A stretch of DNA of 64,000 nt from positions 496,001 to 560,000 of the forward strand of contig NZ_BMPM01000003.1 in NCBI RefSeq assembly GCF_014647595.1, written 5' to 3'. The notes under the pieces are model-generated. The model saw only the letters and a program-made list of their open reading frames with translations. It did no database searches and was not told the DNA's origin. The stretch is from Paenarthrobacter histidinolovorans. GTDB taxonomy: Bacteria; Actinomycetota; Actinomycetes; Actinomycetales; Micrococcaceae. Below, one piece after another: positions 1 through 9,550 of this stretch (position 1 is its first letter; the number at the start of each line of letters is the position of its first letter). A program made the position numbers and the translations under genes.

Positions 1-2
1 AT

Positions 3-935
3 CTGTGGAAACAGGCCGGCCTGCCTGATGGAGTGTTCCAGGTCCTGCACGGCGACCGCGAAGTGGTCTCCGGACTGCTGACCCACCCGGACGTGGATGC
101 CATCTCCTTCGTGGGTTCCACACCCGTGGCCAAGCACATTACCGAGGTTGCGACTACGCATGGCAAACGGGTCCAAGCCTTGGGCGGGGCGAAGAACCAC
201 GCGATCGTGTTGCCCGACGCCGACCTTGACAACGCTGCCGACCACCTGGCTGCTGCCGCGTTTGGTTCCGCCGGGCAGCGATGCATGGCCATCTCGGTTG
301 CCGTTGCCGTCGGCGATGCCGCTGACCTGCTCGTCAAGAAGGTCGGAGAGCGGGCCCTCGACGTCAAGGTCAAGAACGGAACCGAAGCCGATGCTGACAT
401 GGGCCCGGTGATCAGCCAGGAATCCCGCGATTTCATCGTCAAGACCGTCACTGAAGCTGAACGGGCCGGTGCGGCCATGGTGGTTGACGGACGCGACCTG
501 GTAGTTCCTGGCCACGAGGAAGGCTTCTGGGTCGGCCCCACCGTCATCGACCATGTGAAGACTGAAATGAGTGCCTACCAGGTAGAGATTTTCGGACCTG
601 TGCTCGTGGTGGTTCGGGTGGCCGACCTGGAGGAAGGCATCAAGTTGATCAACTCCAACCCCTACGGCAATGGCACCGCGATCTTCACGTCTTCGGGTGC
701 CGCCGCGCGGAAGTTCCAGCGCTCCGTGGACGTAGGCATGATTGGCATCAATGTGCCCCTGCCCGTGCCGGTGGCCTACTACTCGTTCGGCGGCTGGAAG
801 GCTTCTTTATTCGGCGATAAGCACATTTACGGACCCGAGGGTGTCTCGTTCTACACGCGCGGGAAGGTCATAACCTCCCGCTGGCCGGAAACGAACCACG
901 CATCGGGCGCCTCGTACAACTTCCCATCCAACTAG
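3..935 (+). CDS. mmsA: Methylmalonate-semialdehyde dehydrogenase (CoA-acylating), C-terminal part
   Basis: The reading frame is open to the left edge, so the start lies outside the window; about 310 residues remain of a family that is usually near 500. Family members oxidise malonate/methylmalonate semialdehyde to acetyl- or propionyl-CoA in valine, inositol or pyrimidine breakdown. The catalytic cysteine is visible in GSAGQRCMAIS (around position 282-284), a context typical of the CoA-acylating subfamily, and the EIFGPVL and PYGNGTAIFT motifs follow. The N-terminal cofactor part is missing. It ends at TAG 933-935 and is followed by a hairpin shared with the convergent carrier gene. The family assignment is firm; the substrate within the family is inferred. 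Confidence 0.9.
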   Translation: MWKQAGLPDGVFQVLHGDREVVSGLLTHPDVDAISFVGSTPVAKHITEVATTHGKRVQALGGAKNHAIVLPDADLDNAADHLAAAAFGSAGQRCMAISVAVAVGDAADLLVKKVGERALDVKVKNGTEADADMGPVISQESRDFIVKTVTEAERAGAAMVVDGRDLVVPGHEEGFWVGPTVIDHVKTEMSAYQVEIFGPVLVVVRVADLEEGIKLINSNPYGNGTAIFTSSGAAARKFQRSVDVGMIGINVPLPVPVAYYSFGGWKASLFGDKHIYGPEGVSFYTRGKVITSRWPETNHASGASYNFPSN

Positions 936-952
936 CTCCACCGAATGCCAGG

Positions 953-985
953 GTGGCGATCCCAGAGACGTGAAGGGATCGCCAC
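953..985. terminator. Bidirectional hairpin between convergent genes
   Basis: A perfect 11-bp stem (GTGGCGATCCC 953-963 with GGGATCGCCAC 975-985) lies between the dehydrogenase stop and the stop of the convergent MFS gene. Flanking TGCC and GGCA may extend it. There is no clear T-run, so Rho-independent activity is inferred from position. Confidence 0.55.
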
Positions 986-1071
986 TTCGGCAAGTTCTTA
1001 TCAATGGCTTGTCGGGGTGCTGTCCGACCATTGCTGAGTGGTCGCAAGCGCGCGCCTTACGGCGTGTCGGG

Positions 1072-2439
1072 TCAGACCGAAGAGATAAATGGCTCGTTCA
1101 CTTCAGCCTGCTCGTCGGCGAGGGGACTACGTGCTGTCTCCGCGCTCATCAGCAGGCCCACCAGGGACAGTACGCCGATGCCCATCAGGAAGAATGCTGG
1201 CGAACTCGGGTTGCCTGTCGTCGCGATGAGCCAGGTGCCGATAAGCGGCGCGACGCCGCCGAAGAGCATGGCGCCAACGTTGAACGGCAACGCGAATCCG
1301 AGGTAGCGCGAGCGGGTGCCGAACAGCTCCGTGAAGAAGGAAGGAAACACTGCATCGTTCATGGCGAAGAACATGAGCGAGACGATGAGGACCGCGGAGG
1401 CGAGGACGATGCCTCCGAAGGAAAGCAAGGTCATGATCGGGTAGCTCAAGATGATGAAGGCGATACTCGAGATCATCAGCGTGCGCTTGCGACCGATCCG
1501 GTCGGACAGGCGCGCGGCAAGGGGAATGAAGACGATGTGCGCGACGAGGCCGATAGTAACAACCAGTGTTGCGGTTGCCTCGCTCATCCCGGCCTCTTCG
1601 ATGAGGAACGAAGGTGTGTAGCTGAGCAGGAGATAGTAGGCGCCGGCGTTCAGTGACATGACCAGCAGTGCCTTGACCATGGAAGGGAGGCTCTTGCGCG
1701 TCTCGGACCAACGGCTGGCTGCCGGGCGCTGATTAATCGTGAGCTCCCGTTGCTTCTTTTCGAGTTCCATCACTCGGCGGAACCGGGGGGTGTCTTCAAG
1801 GCGCAATCGGAGCCAGAGGCCAACGATTCCGAGCGGTCCTGCGATCAGGAACGGAATTCTCCAGCCCCATTCCTGCATGAATTCAGGGGAGGTTCCGGCA
1901 TAGAGCACGGTGGTCATGAGCGAGGCTGTCAGGAAACCCGCGGCCGCTGCGATGGGTACAACACTGGTGAGCAGGCCGCGCTTGGCTGGGGGAGCATATT
2001 CGGCGATGAAAGTCCCTGCTCCGGCGTATTCGCCGGAGGCTGAGAAGCTTTGCGTGACGCGAAGCAGGAGGAGCAGAATCGGTGCTGCGACGCCGATGGT
2101 CGCGTAGTTCGGTATGAATCCGATCAGGAAGGTTGCTCCGGACATGAGGATGATGGTGGTGGCCAGGATGCTCTTGCGGCCGATTTTGTCGCCGAGGCTT
2201 CCCCAGACCAAGGCGCCGAGTGGACGGACAAGGAACGATAGCGCGAAGACTGCGAAGGTACTCATCAGTGCAACGGCTCGATCTTCCGGGGGGAAGAACA
2301 CCATGGCGATGGTGGTTGCGAGATAGCTGTAGCTGGCGTAATCGAAATACTCCAGCAAGGTGCCGAGCCCGCTGGCTATGACGACTCGTCTGAGCACGGT
2401 CCGGGGGACGGAATCTGTAGTGGCAACGGTTGTGGGCAT
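1072..2439 (-). CDS. MFS carrier, metabolite:H+ symporter (MHS) family
   Basis: A 455-residue polytopic membrane protein with about 12 hydrophobic segments. The family-typical loop GDKIGRKS follows the second segment and SDRIGRKR sits in the matching position of the second half, with RVTQSFSASGE in the fourth segment. The MHS group (ProP, KgtP, ShiA relatives) imports carboxylates, betaines or similar solutes with protons. The frame is open further upstream, but ATG at 2439 has GAGGAA eight bases before it, and the upstream translation is the shadow of the regulator gene. It lies 118 bp downstream of the PucR-type gene on the same strand, which suggests that regulator controls it. The substrate cannot be told from sequence. 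Confidence 0.85.
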   Translation of the reverse strand: MPTTVATTDSVPRTVLRRVVIASGLGTLLEYFDYASYSYLATTIAMVFFPPEDRAVALMSTFAVFALSFLVRPLGALVWGSLGDKIGRKSILATTIILMSGATFLIGFIPNYATIGVAAPILLLLLRVTQSFSASGEYAGAGTFIAEYAPPAKRGLLTSVVPIAAAAGFLTASLMTTVLYAGTSPEFMQEWGWRIPFLIAGPLGIVGLWLRLRLEDTPRFRRVMELEKKQRELTINQRPAASRWSETRKSLPSMVKALLVMSLNAGAYYLLLSYTPSFLIEEAGMSEATATLVVTIGLVAHIVFIPLAARLSDRIGRKRTLMISSIAFIILSYPIMTLLSFGGIVLASAVLIVSLMFFAMNDAVFPSFFTELFGTRSRYLGFALPFNVGAMLFGGVAPLIGTWLIATTGNPSSPAFFLMGIGVLSLVGLLMSAETARSPLADEQAEVNEPFISSV

Positions 2440-2557
2440 GATGGCGTTCCTCGTGTGAGTACCGGATCTTTGCGGTGGGGTCCGCAGGATGTGACGACCA
2501 TCATGGCAGCTAAGCAAGCACTGGAATATGGCCCAAGGGGCGAACATCGACTCTTCG

Positions 2558-4123
2558 TTATGGACCTGAGGGTGACGTATCTGTGCCATCGCGGAATCCT
2601 CGTGCTTTGAAGGCCAGCCAGAGTTCTGTCTGGGCATCGATTCCGTCCAGGTCATGCCCGGTGATTTGGACGATCCGCTGCATCCGGTTTCGTATTGTGT
2701 GGCGGTGGACGCCCATGCGTTCGGCTGTCGCCTCGATGGATCGTCGTTCGAGAAGCCAGGTGTGAAGTGTGCGGAGGAGGGCTTCGCCTCCTCGTGAGAT
2801 CTCAATGGGGGCCAGCACGGCGGCGGAGAATGATTCCAGGTAGTCGGATGGGGCGGCATTGATCAAGAACTCGTGCGAGGCGCCGTCGACGTACTCGATG
2901 GGCGTGCCGGCCCGTCGGCTTGCCTCAAGGGCCAGGGCTGCCTGCCTGATGCTGCGGGCTGAGTGCTCGGGCGCGCCACGGGTACCGATCCCTGTTGGGA
3001 CGTCAAGTCCGTAGTCGGCGAGGGCTTGGCGGGGGTCCACGGTCGCCAGGCATTCGACGATACGGTGGCGGTGCCGGATGAATGGGGCGGCGAGGACCAC
3101 CGCGAGGTCGTCGACGAGCACTTCGGCGTGTGTCTCGTTGCGGGCTTCGATGCTGACACCGCGAAGGGTGCCTGAATTCATACCGATGCTCCGGAGGAAT
3201 GTCCGGGCGCTGCCGGGCTCCGTGAGTGTCAGGAGGCGGGCAAACCGTTCAGCGCGTTTCCGGCGTGCTGACTCGTCGAGGAACCAGAGGCGTTCGAATT
3301 CCAGGGCCAGCAGCGAGCGCAGCGCCGGGGCGGCGAGCTCAGCGGTTTCCTGGCCGGTCGGGATGCGGACACAGAATCCGCGGACAGTGTCGTTACCGGC
3401 AAAGGGAAAAATTTCGACCATCTGCCCGGTGTGGGCGGATACGACGTCGGGTTCTGCCTCCAGGGTGGTGACGGATAGGTTGAGATGCTCTCCGAGGCGG
3501 GGTGCTTCGTGGCTGGCGAGGCGTTTGCCCAACGGAGCGAGCAGGCTGGCCGGGAAGGCCGTGCTTCGGGACATGACGCGTCCGAGCCGGTCGAACACGG
3601 CTACGGGTTCATTGGTTCGCTGCCGCCAACCGGCAAGCAGGTCCCCGAAAGACCCTCCCCGTGCCACGATTGCGGTGATCTCCATCTGGAGTTCGAGAGG
3701 CCGTCTGTACGCGTCTCTTTGCGACTCTGCGTGCAGGCCAGTGACCGCATGTGCGATCCGTCCGATCTCGGCAGAGTCGGCGGTCAGCAGCGGCAGATCA
3801 ATTTCTCCGGCCAAGCGAAGCAATTCCGCCGGAAGTGCCTCGAATGCGGCCCCGCTGCCGAGGCCGATGATGAGCCCTGCGGCGCCTGCGGCCTTGGCCT
3901 CCGTAAGGAGGGCAGTCCATGCCGCCCAATCCTCTCCAAGGTGCCGTCCACTGGTGAACACCAATTCCCCGCCGTGCAGTTCTGGAACCGGACCATGCCG
4001 CTCGATTGCGAACGGAATGCCGACTGCTCTATCTACGCCGGTGCCTCCGTGCGCCATCCTCAGCCCAAGCTCCTTGGCCATAGCCAGCTTGGTGACCGTG
4101 AACATCCCTTTATCAAATGCCAT
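2558..4123 (-). CDS. PucR-family transcriptional regulator
   Basis: A 521-residue protein with the PucR layout: an N-terminal purine-catabolism-type sensor domain (roughly residues 8-130), a central GGDEF-like/CdaR region, and a C-terminal helix-turn-helix (about 455-495) with the typical TAERMGVHRHTIRNRM. Such regulators control purine, amino acid or sugar-acid catabolism. The start at 4123 has only GGGG close by; a second ATG at 4105 is possible. It is divergent from the ppnP-like gene and upstream of the MHS carrier, so one or both are plausible targets. The family is clear; effector and targets are inferred. Confidence 0.85.
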   Translation of the reverse strand: MAFDKGMFTVTKLAMAKELGLRMAHGGTGVDRAVGIPFAIERHGPVPELHGGELVFTSGRHLGEDWAAWTALLTEAKAAGAAGLIIGLGSGAAFEALPAELLRLAGEIDLPLLTADSAEIGRIAHAVTGLHAESQRDAYRRPLELQMEITAIVARGGSFGDLLAGWRQRTNEPVAVFDRLGRVMSRSTAFPASLLAPLGKRLASHEAPRLGEHLNLSVTTLEAEPDVVSAHTGQMVEIFPFAGNDTVRGFCVRIPTGQETAELAAPALRSLLALEFERLWFLDESARRKRAERFARLLTLTEPGSARTFLRSIGMNSGTLRGVSIEARNETHAEVLVDDLAVVLAAPFIRHRHRIVECLATVDPRQALADYGLDVPTGIGTRGAPEHSARSIRQAALALEASRRAGTPIEYVDGASHEFLINAAPSDYLESFSAAVLAPIEISRGGEALLRTLHTWLLERRSIEATAERMGVHRHTIRNRMQRIVQITGHDLDGIDAQTELWLAFKARGFRDGTDTSPSGP

Positions 4124-4290
4124 AACCCCATGCTAATAACGGAGGCATGACCAAAACTATACGACCCGGCCACTATCTACTCCTTGGAGTGTACGGCCGG
4201 GCGATGGGCTTGTCAGGATGGGATCGTTAGTCTGATTCGCAGCAGGCCGCGACCAGCGTGCCGAAGACCCACCTGCGAATGGAGAAAACA

Positions 4291-4602
4291 ATGATTGGCC
4301 AGAATGAGTACTTTGAGGGGCAAGTGCGCAGCCTTGAGTTCAAGAACGAACAGGGCAACTTCACGGTCGGAGTAATGGAGCCCGGTGAGTGGAAGTTCGA
4401 GGCGCCCGTCAAAGAGTGGATGCATCTCGTCCGTGGAACCTGGGACGTGCAGCAACCCGCAGGGCAAGGGGAGTGGACAACCTACAAGGAAGGCGAACTA
4501 TTCGAGGTTCCAGGCGGCACCGACTTCACGGTCCGCGTAAAAGACACCGTCGCCTACCTCTGCCCCTACACCGGCGAGTTCCTCGGGCACTTGGACATGT
4601 AG
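4291..4602 (+). CDS. ppnP: Pyrimidine/purine nucleoside phosphorylase (PpnP/YaiE type)
   Basis: A 103-residue single-cupin protein. The opening NEYFEGQVRSLEF, then VGVMEPGEWKF, the FEVPGG turn and the ending AYLCPY match the YaiE (DUF1255) family, shown in Escherichia coli to phosphorolyse many nucleosides to base and ribose 1-phosphate. Upstream in-frame codons exist (ATG at 4258), but ATG 4291 is preceded by GGAGAAAAC and gives the normal family length. It is divergent from a PucR regulator, a family often tied to purine use, which fits a nucleoside salvage or catabolic role. A strong hairpin follows. Confidence 0.85.
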   Translation: MIGQNEYFEGQVRSLEFKNEQGNFTVGVMEPGEWKFEAPVKEWMHLVRGTWDVQQPAGQGEWTTYKEGELFEVPGGTDFTVRVKDTVAYLCPYTGEFLGHLDM

Positions 4603-4654
4603 CATCCGCAACTGCCTGAGCACTGGCACAAATGAGTATGTGCTGCACTTACCT

Positions 4655-4695
4655 CAACAAAAGGAGCCTGGCGCCAAGCCGGGCTCCTTTTGTTG
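4655..4695. terminator. Bidirectional Rho-independent terminator
   Basis: A perfect 14-bp stem, CAACAAAAGGAGCC (4655-4668) with GGCTCCTTTTGTTG (4682-4695). It is A-rich on the left and T-rich on the right, so it can act both ways. It lies between ppnP and the convergent FCD regulator gene. Confidence 0.85.
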
Positions 4696-4786
4696 CAGCC
4701 GGGCTGGCCTTTACCTCCATGACTGAGTGCCGTACGCATCGGTAGCGTGGCTCGACGGCTCAGTGAACAGTTCGCCAAGCCGCTGG

Positions 4787-5539
4787 TCAGTCAAGGTCCG
4801 TTCCGGCTGTCTCGAGGTAGATCCTGACTGCATCGATCAAGTGGCCGATGTGTTGATGCATCAGCTGGCCCGCCAATGCTGCGTCCCTCTGTACCAAGGC
4901 CGCTGCCAGTTCTGCATGGTCATCCGCCTGTTCGGAGACGACCTGAGAGTTCAAGGAAACCTCTTCGAGGACGCTGGTCAGGTTGGGGTTCGCTGGCTCA
5001 ATCAACAGGTGTGCCATCGACTCAAGGATCCTGTTGTGGGTCGCCGCTGCAACAGTGCGGTGAAACAACGTGGAGGAGTCTCTGTTGGGGGTTGCGCCAG
5101 CGTCTACTGCATCGCGGTGGCTCGTGGCCTGGCGTGAGATCTCTTCGAGGTCCTCGTCCGAGGCGTTCTCCGCCGCCAGTCGTGCACCTTCGGATTCGAC
5201 CGCGCGGCGGACTACAAGGATGTCCAGGAGTTCGCTGAGGTCGTTTGTGCTGGCAGCCCTGACCAGATTCGCCCCATTTTCCTGCGCACGCAGCGCAGCT
5301 CTGAGTTCCTCAAGCCGTTGCTGGCCAAGTTCAGTCACCACGCGGCCCTGCTTTGGGCGGGGAATGAGAGTGAGGCCCTGCTTGTCGAGGGAACGCAGGA
5401 AGCGGCCGGCCGTCGCCTCTGCCACATGGATGCCCGATTCATTAAAGGCCTCCGCCAAGCGGGAGGAGCCTACGGGTCGCTCGGACTCACGGATCAACGT
5501 GAGAGCCAGAATCTCCATCTCAAGATTTGGCGATGTCAT
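4787..5539 (-). CDS. Transcriptional regulator with winged-helix N-terminus and FCD ligand domain
   Basis: A 250-residue protein. The first 75 residues form a winged helix beginning MTSPNLEMEILAL, less like classical GntR and closer to NrpR/HTH_12-type winged helices. The rest (about 95-230) is an FCD domain with LDILVVRRAVESEGARL and LFHRTVAAATHNRIL, a fold that often binds a metal and an organic acid. ATG 5539 is chosen because AGGGGG precedes it and the extra upstream residues look non-coding. It is divergent from the deacetylase gene; the inverted repeat at 5653-5672 lies between them and recurs before the MFS gene at 11595, so it is the likely local repressor. Confidence 0.85.
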   Translation of the reverse strand: MTSPNLEMEILALTLIRESERPVGSSRLAEAFNESGIHVAEATAGRFLRSLDKQGLTLIPRPKQGRVVTELGQQRLEELRAALRAQENGANLVRAASTNDLSELLDILVVRRAVESEGARLAAENASDEDLEEISRQATSHRDAVDAGATPNRDSSTLFHRTVAAATHNRILESMAHLLIEPANPNLTSVLEEVSLNSQVVSEQADDHAELAAALVQRDAALAGQLMHQHIGHLIDAVRIYLETAGTDLD

Positions 5540-5652
5540 CAAAAGCCCCCTGTCCCGCGGCGTATGAACGTGGCCGCCCGCACGGAACTTATCTTCCCAC
5601 AATCCCGACGTGGGCCTTCTTTCCCACGACTGTTGACGCGCTATCGTTTCTA

Positions 5653-5672
5653 CTTCATCATTGGTGATGAAG
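5653..5672. promoter_or_regulatory. Inverted-repeat operator, copy 1
   Basis: Perfect 8-bp arms CTTCATCA and TGATGAAG separated by TTGG. It sits between the divergent FCD regulator and the deacetylase operon, about 45 bp before the chosen deacetylase start, followed by an AT-rich stretch that could be a -10 region. The same arms recur at 11446-11465. Confidence 0.7.
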
Positions 5673-5718
5673 ATAATTCTAGCGGGGAATACCTCGATGC
5701 GAAGTGTGGGTGGGTTCA

Positions 5719-6678
5719 GTGGAGAGTTCACGTAGTGATGCAGGGCCCGTCAGGGACTTTGTCGGTTATGGCCGACGGAAACCCCGGGTGCGATGGCCGG
5801 AGAACGCTGCAGTAGCGGTGAACTTCTGCATCGCCTATGAAGAGGGCGCCGAGCGGAGCGTTGTCGATGGTGACCTGCGCGGCGAAAGCCTGGGTCCGGG
5901 TCGCGAGCCTAAGCCCGGGCATCGTGACCTTGCTGTGGAGTCCATTTATGAATACGGAAGCCGCGCAGGGATCTGGCGGATCGCCGAGCTGTTGGATGAG
6001 TACAGTCTTCCGGCCACCCTCTTCGCGCCTGCAGTCGCTTTGGAGAAAAATCCGGAGGTCTGCCAGTGGGTGACCGAACGTGGTCACGATATCTGTGCTC
6101 ATGGCTGGCGTTGGACTGACCCCGCGGAGTTGACGCAGGACCAGGAGCGGGAGCGGATCAAGCTGGCGGTTGAATCGATAGAGCGCACATGCGGCCGACG
6201 GCCGGTGGGGTGGCGTTCACGGACGGGACCGAGCCTGGACACCCGTCGTCTGCTGGTCGAAGAGGGCGGGTTCATCTACGACTCCGATGCCTACAACGAT
6301 GACCTTCCCTATTTCACGGAAGTCGGAGCCCGCGAGCACTTGGTGGTCCCGTACACGCTGACCTACACGGAGGGCCGCCTCGTTCAGCCCATGGGCTTCA
6401 CCAGTCCCTTCGATTTTTGGGAGACATGCCGCCGGGGCCTCGACGAGCTCAGACGTGAGGGACAGCGGGGTTTCCCGAAGATGATGTCGATCGGCATCCA
6501 CCCCCGTCACACCGGACAGGCCGGCCGAATGGCCGGAATGCGTGACTTTGTCGAATATGCACTGGGTGCCGGGGATGTGCTGTTCAGCACCCGCGAAGCG
6601 ATCGCCAGGCATTGGATCCGCGAACGGCCCACCGCGGAAGCACCACGACAGGCAACAATCTTTGGAGGAGAACGATGA
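5719..6678 (+). CDS. PuuE-like polysaccharide deacetylase-fold hydrolase (allantoinase type)
   Basis: About 319 residues with a NodB-like fold. The pattern HDICAHGWRWTD, then a later HPRHTGQ, and the ending VLFSTREAIARHW are those of the PuuE group, whose founder hydrolyses allantoin to allantoate without the usual dinuclear metal site. The start is uncertain: GTG codons at 5704, 5710 and 5719 are all in frame, and 5719 has a GGTGGG nearby. Its stop overlaps the next start by ATGA, so it heads a coupled operon running to 11372. A second, unrelated amidohydrolase of the allantoinase class lies two genes downstream, so allantoin itself may not be the substrate. Confidence 0.8.
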   Translation: MESSRSDAGPVRDFVGYGRRKPRVRWPENAAVAVNFCIAYEEGAERSVVDGDLRGESLGPGREPKPGHRDLAVESIYEYGSRAGIWRIAELLDEYSLPATLFAPAVALEKNPEVCQWVTERGHDICAHGWRWTDPAELTQDQERERIKLAVESIERTCGRRPVGWRSRTGPSLDTRRLLVEEGGFIYDSDAYNDDLPYFTEVGAREHLVVPYTLTYTEGRLVQPMGFTSPFDFWETCRRGLDELRREGQRGFPKMMSIGIHPRHTGQAGRMAGMRDFVEYALGAGDVLFSTREAIARHWIRERPTAEAPRQATIFGGER

Positions 6679-8129
6679 CGCATCAGACACTTGGAACCCA
6701 ACGCCGGATGGCCCACATCAACGGGACAGCGGCGGACGCGCAGAATTCGTTCGTGGTCCTGGATCCTGCGACAGGCTTCGAACTGGCTACGGTGGCGGCC
6801 TGCGGGGCCGATGAAGTTGATCAGGCAGTGAAGGCGGCACAGGCGGCTTACGATGGCGGGTGGAAACGGACGACGGCGGCCGAACGCGCCCGGATTCTGC
6901 GGAATATTTCCTCAGCCATCATGGCGAATGGCGACGAATTGGCCAGAATCGAAAGCCAGGACACCGGCAAACCCTTACGCCAAGCAGTTGTGGACGTCAC
7001 TTTCGCAGCACGCTTTTTTGAGTACTACTCCAACATGGTGGAGGCCGTCTTCGGCAGCATCATCCCCGCAGCGACGGACCGCCTGACCTTTTCGGTCCGG
7101 GAACCGTACGGTGTCACCGGGCACATCACCCCGTGGAACTACCCCCTGGGTTTGGCAACCCGGACTCTCGCGCCGTCCCTCGCGGCGGGAAACTGTTGCG
7201 TCCTCAAGCCCGCTGAGGAAGCACCACTGTCTGCGCTGCGCCTTGCCGAGATCATGTCCGAAGCCGGTTTACCGGACGGCGTCCTCAACGTCGTCCCCGG
7301 CATCGGGGCAGAAGCGGGAGCGGCGTTGGCGGCACACCCCGGCCTGGGCAAGCTCTCTTTCACCGGTTCCGTGCCGGTGGGCGTGAAGATCGGGCAGGCC
7401 ACAGCGGCCAACCTCGTCCCGGCCGATCTGGAACTGGGCGGAAAATCCCCCAACATCGTCTTCGGCGACGCAGATATGGACGCCGCTGCTGCGACAGTTG
7501 CGGCCTCGATCCTGCAGAACGCCGGCCAGACGTGCTCAGCCGGCTCCCGCTTGTTGGTCCACGACAGTGTCCACGATGAATTCGTCGACCGGCTCGTGCG
7601 TATCTTCCAAGGAACCACGCTCGGTCCGGGACTGGAGAACCCCGGCTTGGGTCCGGTGATCTCCCGCAAACAGCAAGCAAGGGTGCTTGATTACATCGCC
7701 CTTGGTCGGGGAGAGGGGGAACTCCTGGTAGGAGGGGGAGTGCCCGAGAGCGAGTCACTGTCCGGAGGAAACTTCGTTCTGCCCACGATCTTTGATCGCG
7801 TGGCTCCGACCGCCTCAATCGCACAACAGGAAATCTTCGGACCTGTGCTGACGGTGACAAGCTTCGACAGCACCGAAGAAGCCGTGAATCTCGCCAATGG
7901 AACTGACTACGGCCTCGTGGCAGGCGTGTGGACCTCAGATGTTGGTCGCGCTCACCGAATGATCCGGGACCTGCAGTGCGGCCAGGTCATGGTCAACACC
8001 TTCTCCAACGGTGTGGAACTGCCGTTCAGCGGGCGGAAACAATCGGGCTACGGGACGTCCAAGAGCTACGAGGCCCTGCTTGGCTACACCCAGTCCAAGG
8101 GTGCAGTGATCATGATGGCAGAACACTGA
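6675..8129 (+). CDS. NAD(P)-dependent aldehyde dehydrogenase
   Basis: A 484-residue full-length ALDH. The nucleotide-binding TPWNYPL, the glutamate motif LELGGKSPN (about residue 255) and the catalytic cysteine in NAGQTCSAG (residue 287) are present, as is EIFGPVL. It oxidises an aldehyde to an acid; similarity of pattern to betaine/gamma-aminobutyraldehyde dehydrogenases is general only. ATG 6675 follows TTTGGAGGAG, and the ATGA overlap with the upstream stop signals translational coupling. In this operon it probably oxidises an aldehyde released by the neighbouring hydrolases. Confidence 0.88.
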   Translation: MTHQTLGTQRRMAHINGTAADAQNSFVVLDPATGFELATVAACGADEVDQAVKAAQAAYDGGWKRTTAAERARILRNISSAIMANGDELARIESQDTGKPLRQAVVDVTFAARFFEYYSNMVEAVFGSIIPAATDRLTFSVREPYGVTGHITPWNYPLGLATRTLAPSLAAGNCCVLKPAEEAPLSALRLAEIMSEAGLPDGVLNVVPGIGAEAGAALAAHPGLGKLSFTGSVPVGVKIGQATAANLVPADLELGGKSPNIVFGDADMDAAAATVAASILQNAGQTCSAGSRLLVHDSVHDEFVDRLVRIFQGTTLGPGLENPGLGPVISRKQQARVLDYIALGRGEGELLVGGGVPESESLSGGNFVLPTIFDRVAPTASIAQQEIFGPVLTVTSFDSTEEAVNLANGTDYGLVAGVWTSDVGRAHRMIRDLQCGQVMVNTFSNGVELPFSGRKQSGYGTSKSYEALLGYTQSKGAVIMMAEH

Positions 8130-9550
8130 TGGGCGCCTTACGGGACGGGCTGGTCGTTGCCGGCGGGCGCGTGGTGCTTCCCGACCGGATCATCGACGCC
8201 GACCTGCTGGTCCAGGACGGGAAGATCGCCGGCATCCACGAACGCGCCGCCAGCGGCACGACCGGGCAGGGCTTGCCTGGGACGTCCAACTCCCGGACGA
8301 TTAACGCCCGCGGCCTCATGGTCATGGCGGGAATGATCGACACCCACGTGCACCTCAGGGACCCCGGCCATCCCCACCGGGAAACCTTCGGCACGGGCAC
8401 CAGCGCCGCCGCCGTCGGCGGGATCACCACCGTCCTGGAGATGCCCTCCGGGATTCCCGCAGTCTCCGATGCCAAAAGCTGGCACTACAAGAACGACGTT
8501 GTCGGTTCCAAAGCCTACGTTGACTACGGGCTGTACGGCGGCGCCGGCCATACCAACACAGCAAAAATCGCCGAACAAGCCGCTGCCGGGGCAGTGGCGT
8601 TCAAGTCCTTCATGAACGCACCCGCACCTGGAGCGGATCCCGGATTTGATTCACGTGCCCTCCCGGACGACGCAACCTTTCTGGCAGCCATGAAGGCCAT
8701 CGCTGAGACCGGACGGGTCGCCGTCGTTCACGCTGAAAGCGACTCCATCTGCGCTTGCTTGGCTGCACAAATGAAAACGCGCGGACGTAACGACCTGCGT
8801 GCACACGCCGAATCCCGGCCACCCGTAGCGGAGGAAGAGGCAGTTGCCCGAGCCATCCTTTTGGCGGGTGCCGCAGTTGCCCGGCTTTCCATTGCCCACA
8901 TCAGCACAGGAGCCGCCGTTGAACAGGTACGCCGGGCGAAGGCCCGGGGACAGGACGTGACCGCAGAGGCCTGCCCCCATCACCTGTTCCACACATTGTC
9001 CAACAGCGAGCACTTGGGTCCTTATGCGAAGGTCAACCCGCCGCTGCGCGAGCATGACGACGTGACGGCTTTATGGGCAGGCCTTGCCGACGGCACGATC
9101 GACTACATCGGCACCGACCATGCCCCGTACACCATCGAGGACAAGGACAAAGGCTGGTCCGACATTTGGAGCGCACCCTCGGGAGTGCACGGGCTCGAAT
9201 CCGTCGTGCCCGCGTTGCTGACCGCCGTCAACGATGGACGCCTGACCCTGCCCCATCTCACGAGGGTCATCTCGCAGAGGGCATCGCAGGTTTTCGGGCT
9301 TCATACCAAAGGCCAGCTGCGCGAGGGTGCCGACGCGGACTTCATCCTTGTGGACATGGACAGACCCGGAGTCATCGATCCCAGCGGCCAGCACTCGGTG
9401 AGCCGGGACGCTGCGAAACTCTGGGCCGGACGTTCAACCCGTGGAGCCGTGGTGGCCACGTATGTCCGCGGAACCCTGGTGGCCGAAAACGGCGAACTGC
9501 GCGGACAGCCAGGCCATGGTCAGCTGGTTCGCCCGGAAGGTCACCCATGA
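8129..9550 (+). CDS. Dihydroorotase-fold cyclic amidohydrolase (allantoinase/hydantoinase class)
   Basis: A 473-residue amidohydrolase with all expected dinuclear metal ligands in order: DTHVHLRD (around 70), the lysine to be carbamylated in AFKSFM (around 158), histidines in VVHAESD and IAHIST, and the aspartate of IGTDHAPY (around 329). The class opens cyclic amides such as allantoin, hydantoins and dihydropyrimidines. It overlaps the ALDH stop by one base (TGATG) and the next start by ATGA. Allantoinase is the closest pattern, but the co-operon PuuE-type enzyme and the lack of allantoate-processing genes argue for a different ring substrate. Confidence 0.85.
   Translation: MGALRDGLVVAGGRVVLPDRIIDADLLVQDGKIAGIHERAASGTTGQGLPGTSNSRTINARGLMVMAGMIDTHVHLRDPGHPHRETFGTGTSAAAVGGITTVLEMPSGIPAVSDAKSWHYKNDVVGSKAYVDYGLYGGAGHTNTAKIAEQAAAGAVAFKSFMNAPAPGADPGFDSRALPDDATFLAAMKAIAETGRVAVVHAESDSICACLAAQMKTRGRNDLRAHAESRPPVAEEEAVARAILLAGAAVARLSIAHISTGAAVEQVRRAKARGQDVTAEACPHHLFHTLSNSEHLGPYAKVNPPLREHDDVTALWAGLADGTIDYIGTDHAPYTIEDKDKGWSDIWSAPSGVHGLESVVPALLTAVNDGRLTLPHLTRVISQRASQVFGLHTKGQLREGADADFILVDMDRPGVIDPSGQHSVSRDAAKLWAGRSTRGAVVATYVRGTLVAENGELRGQPGHGQLVRPEGHP

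Noticed and set aside
970..1656. 228-codon plus-strand frame over the MHS carrier gene
   Set aside because: Highly charged antisense translation with no family resemblance.
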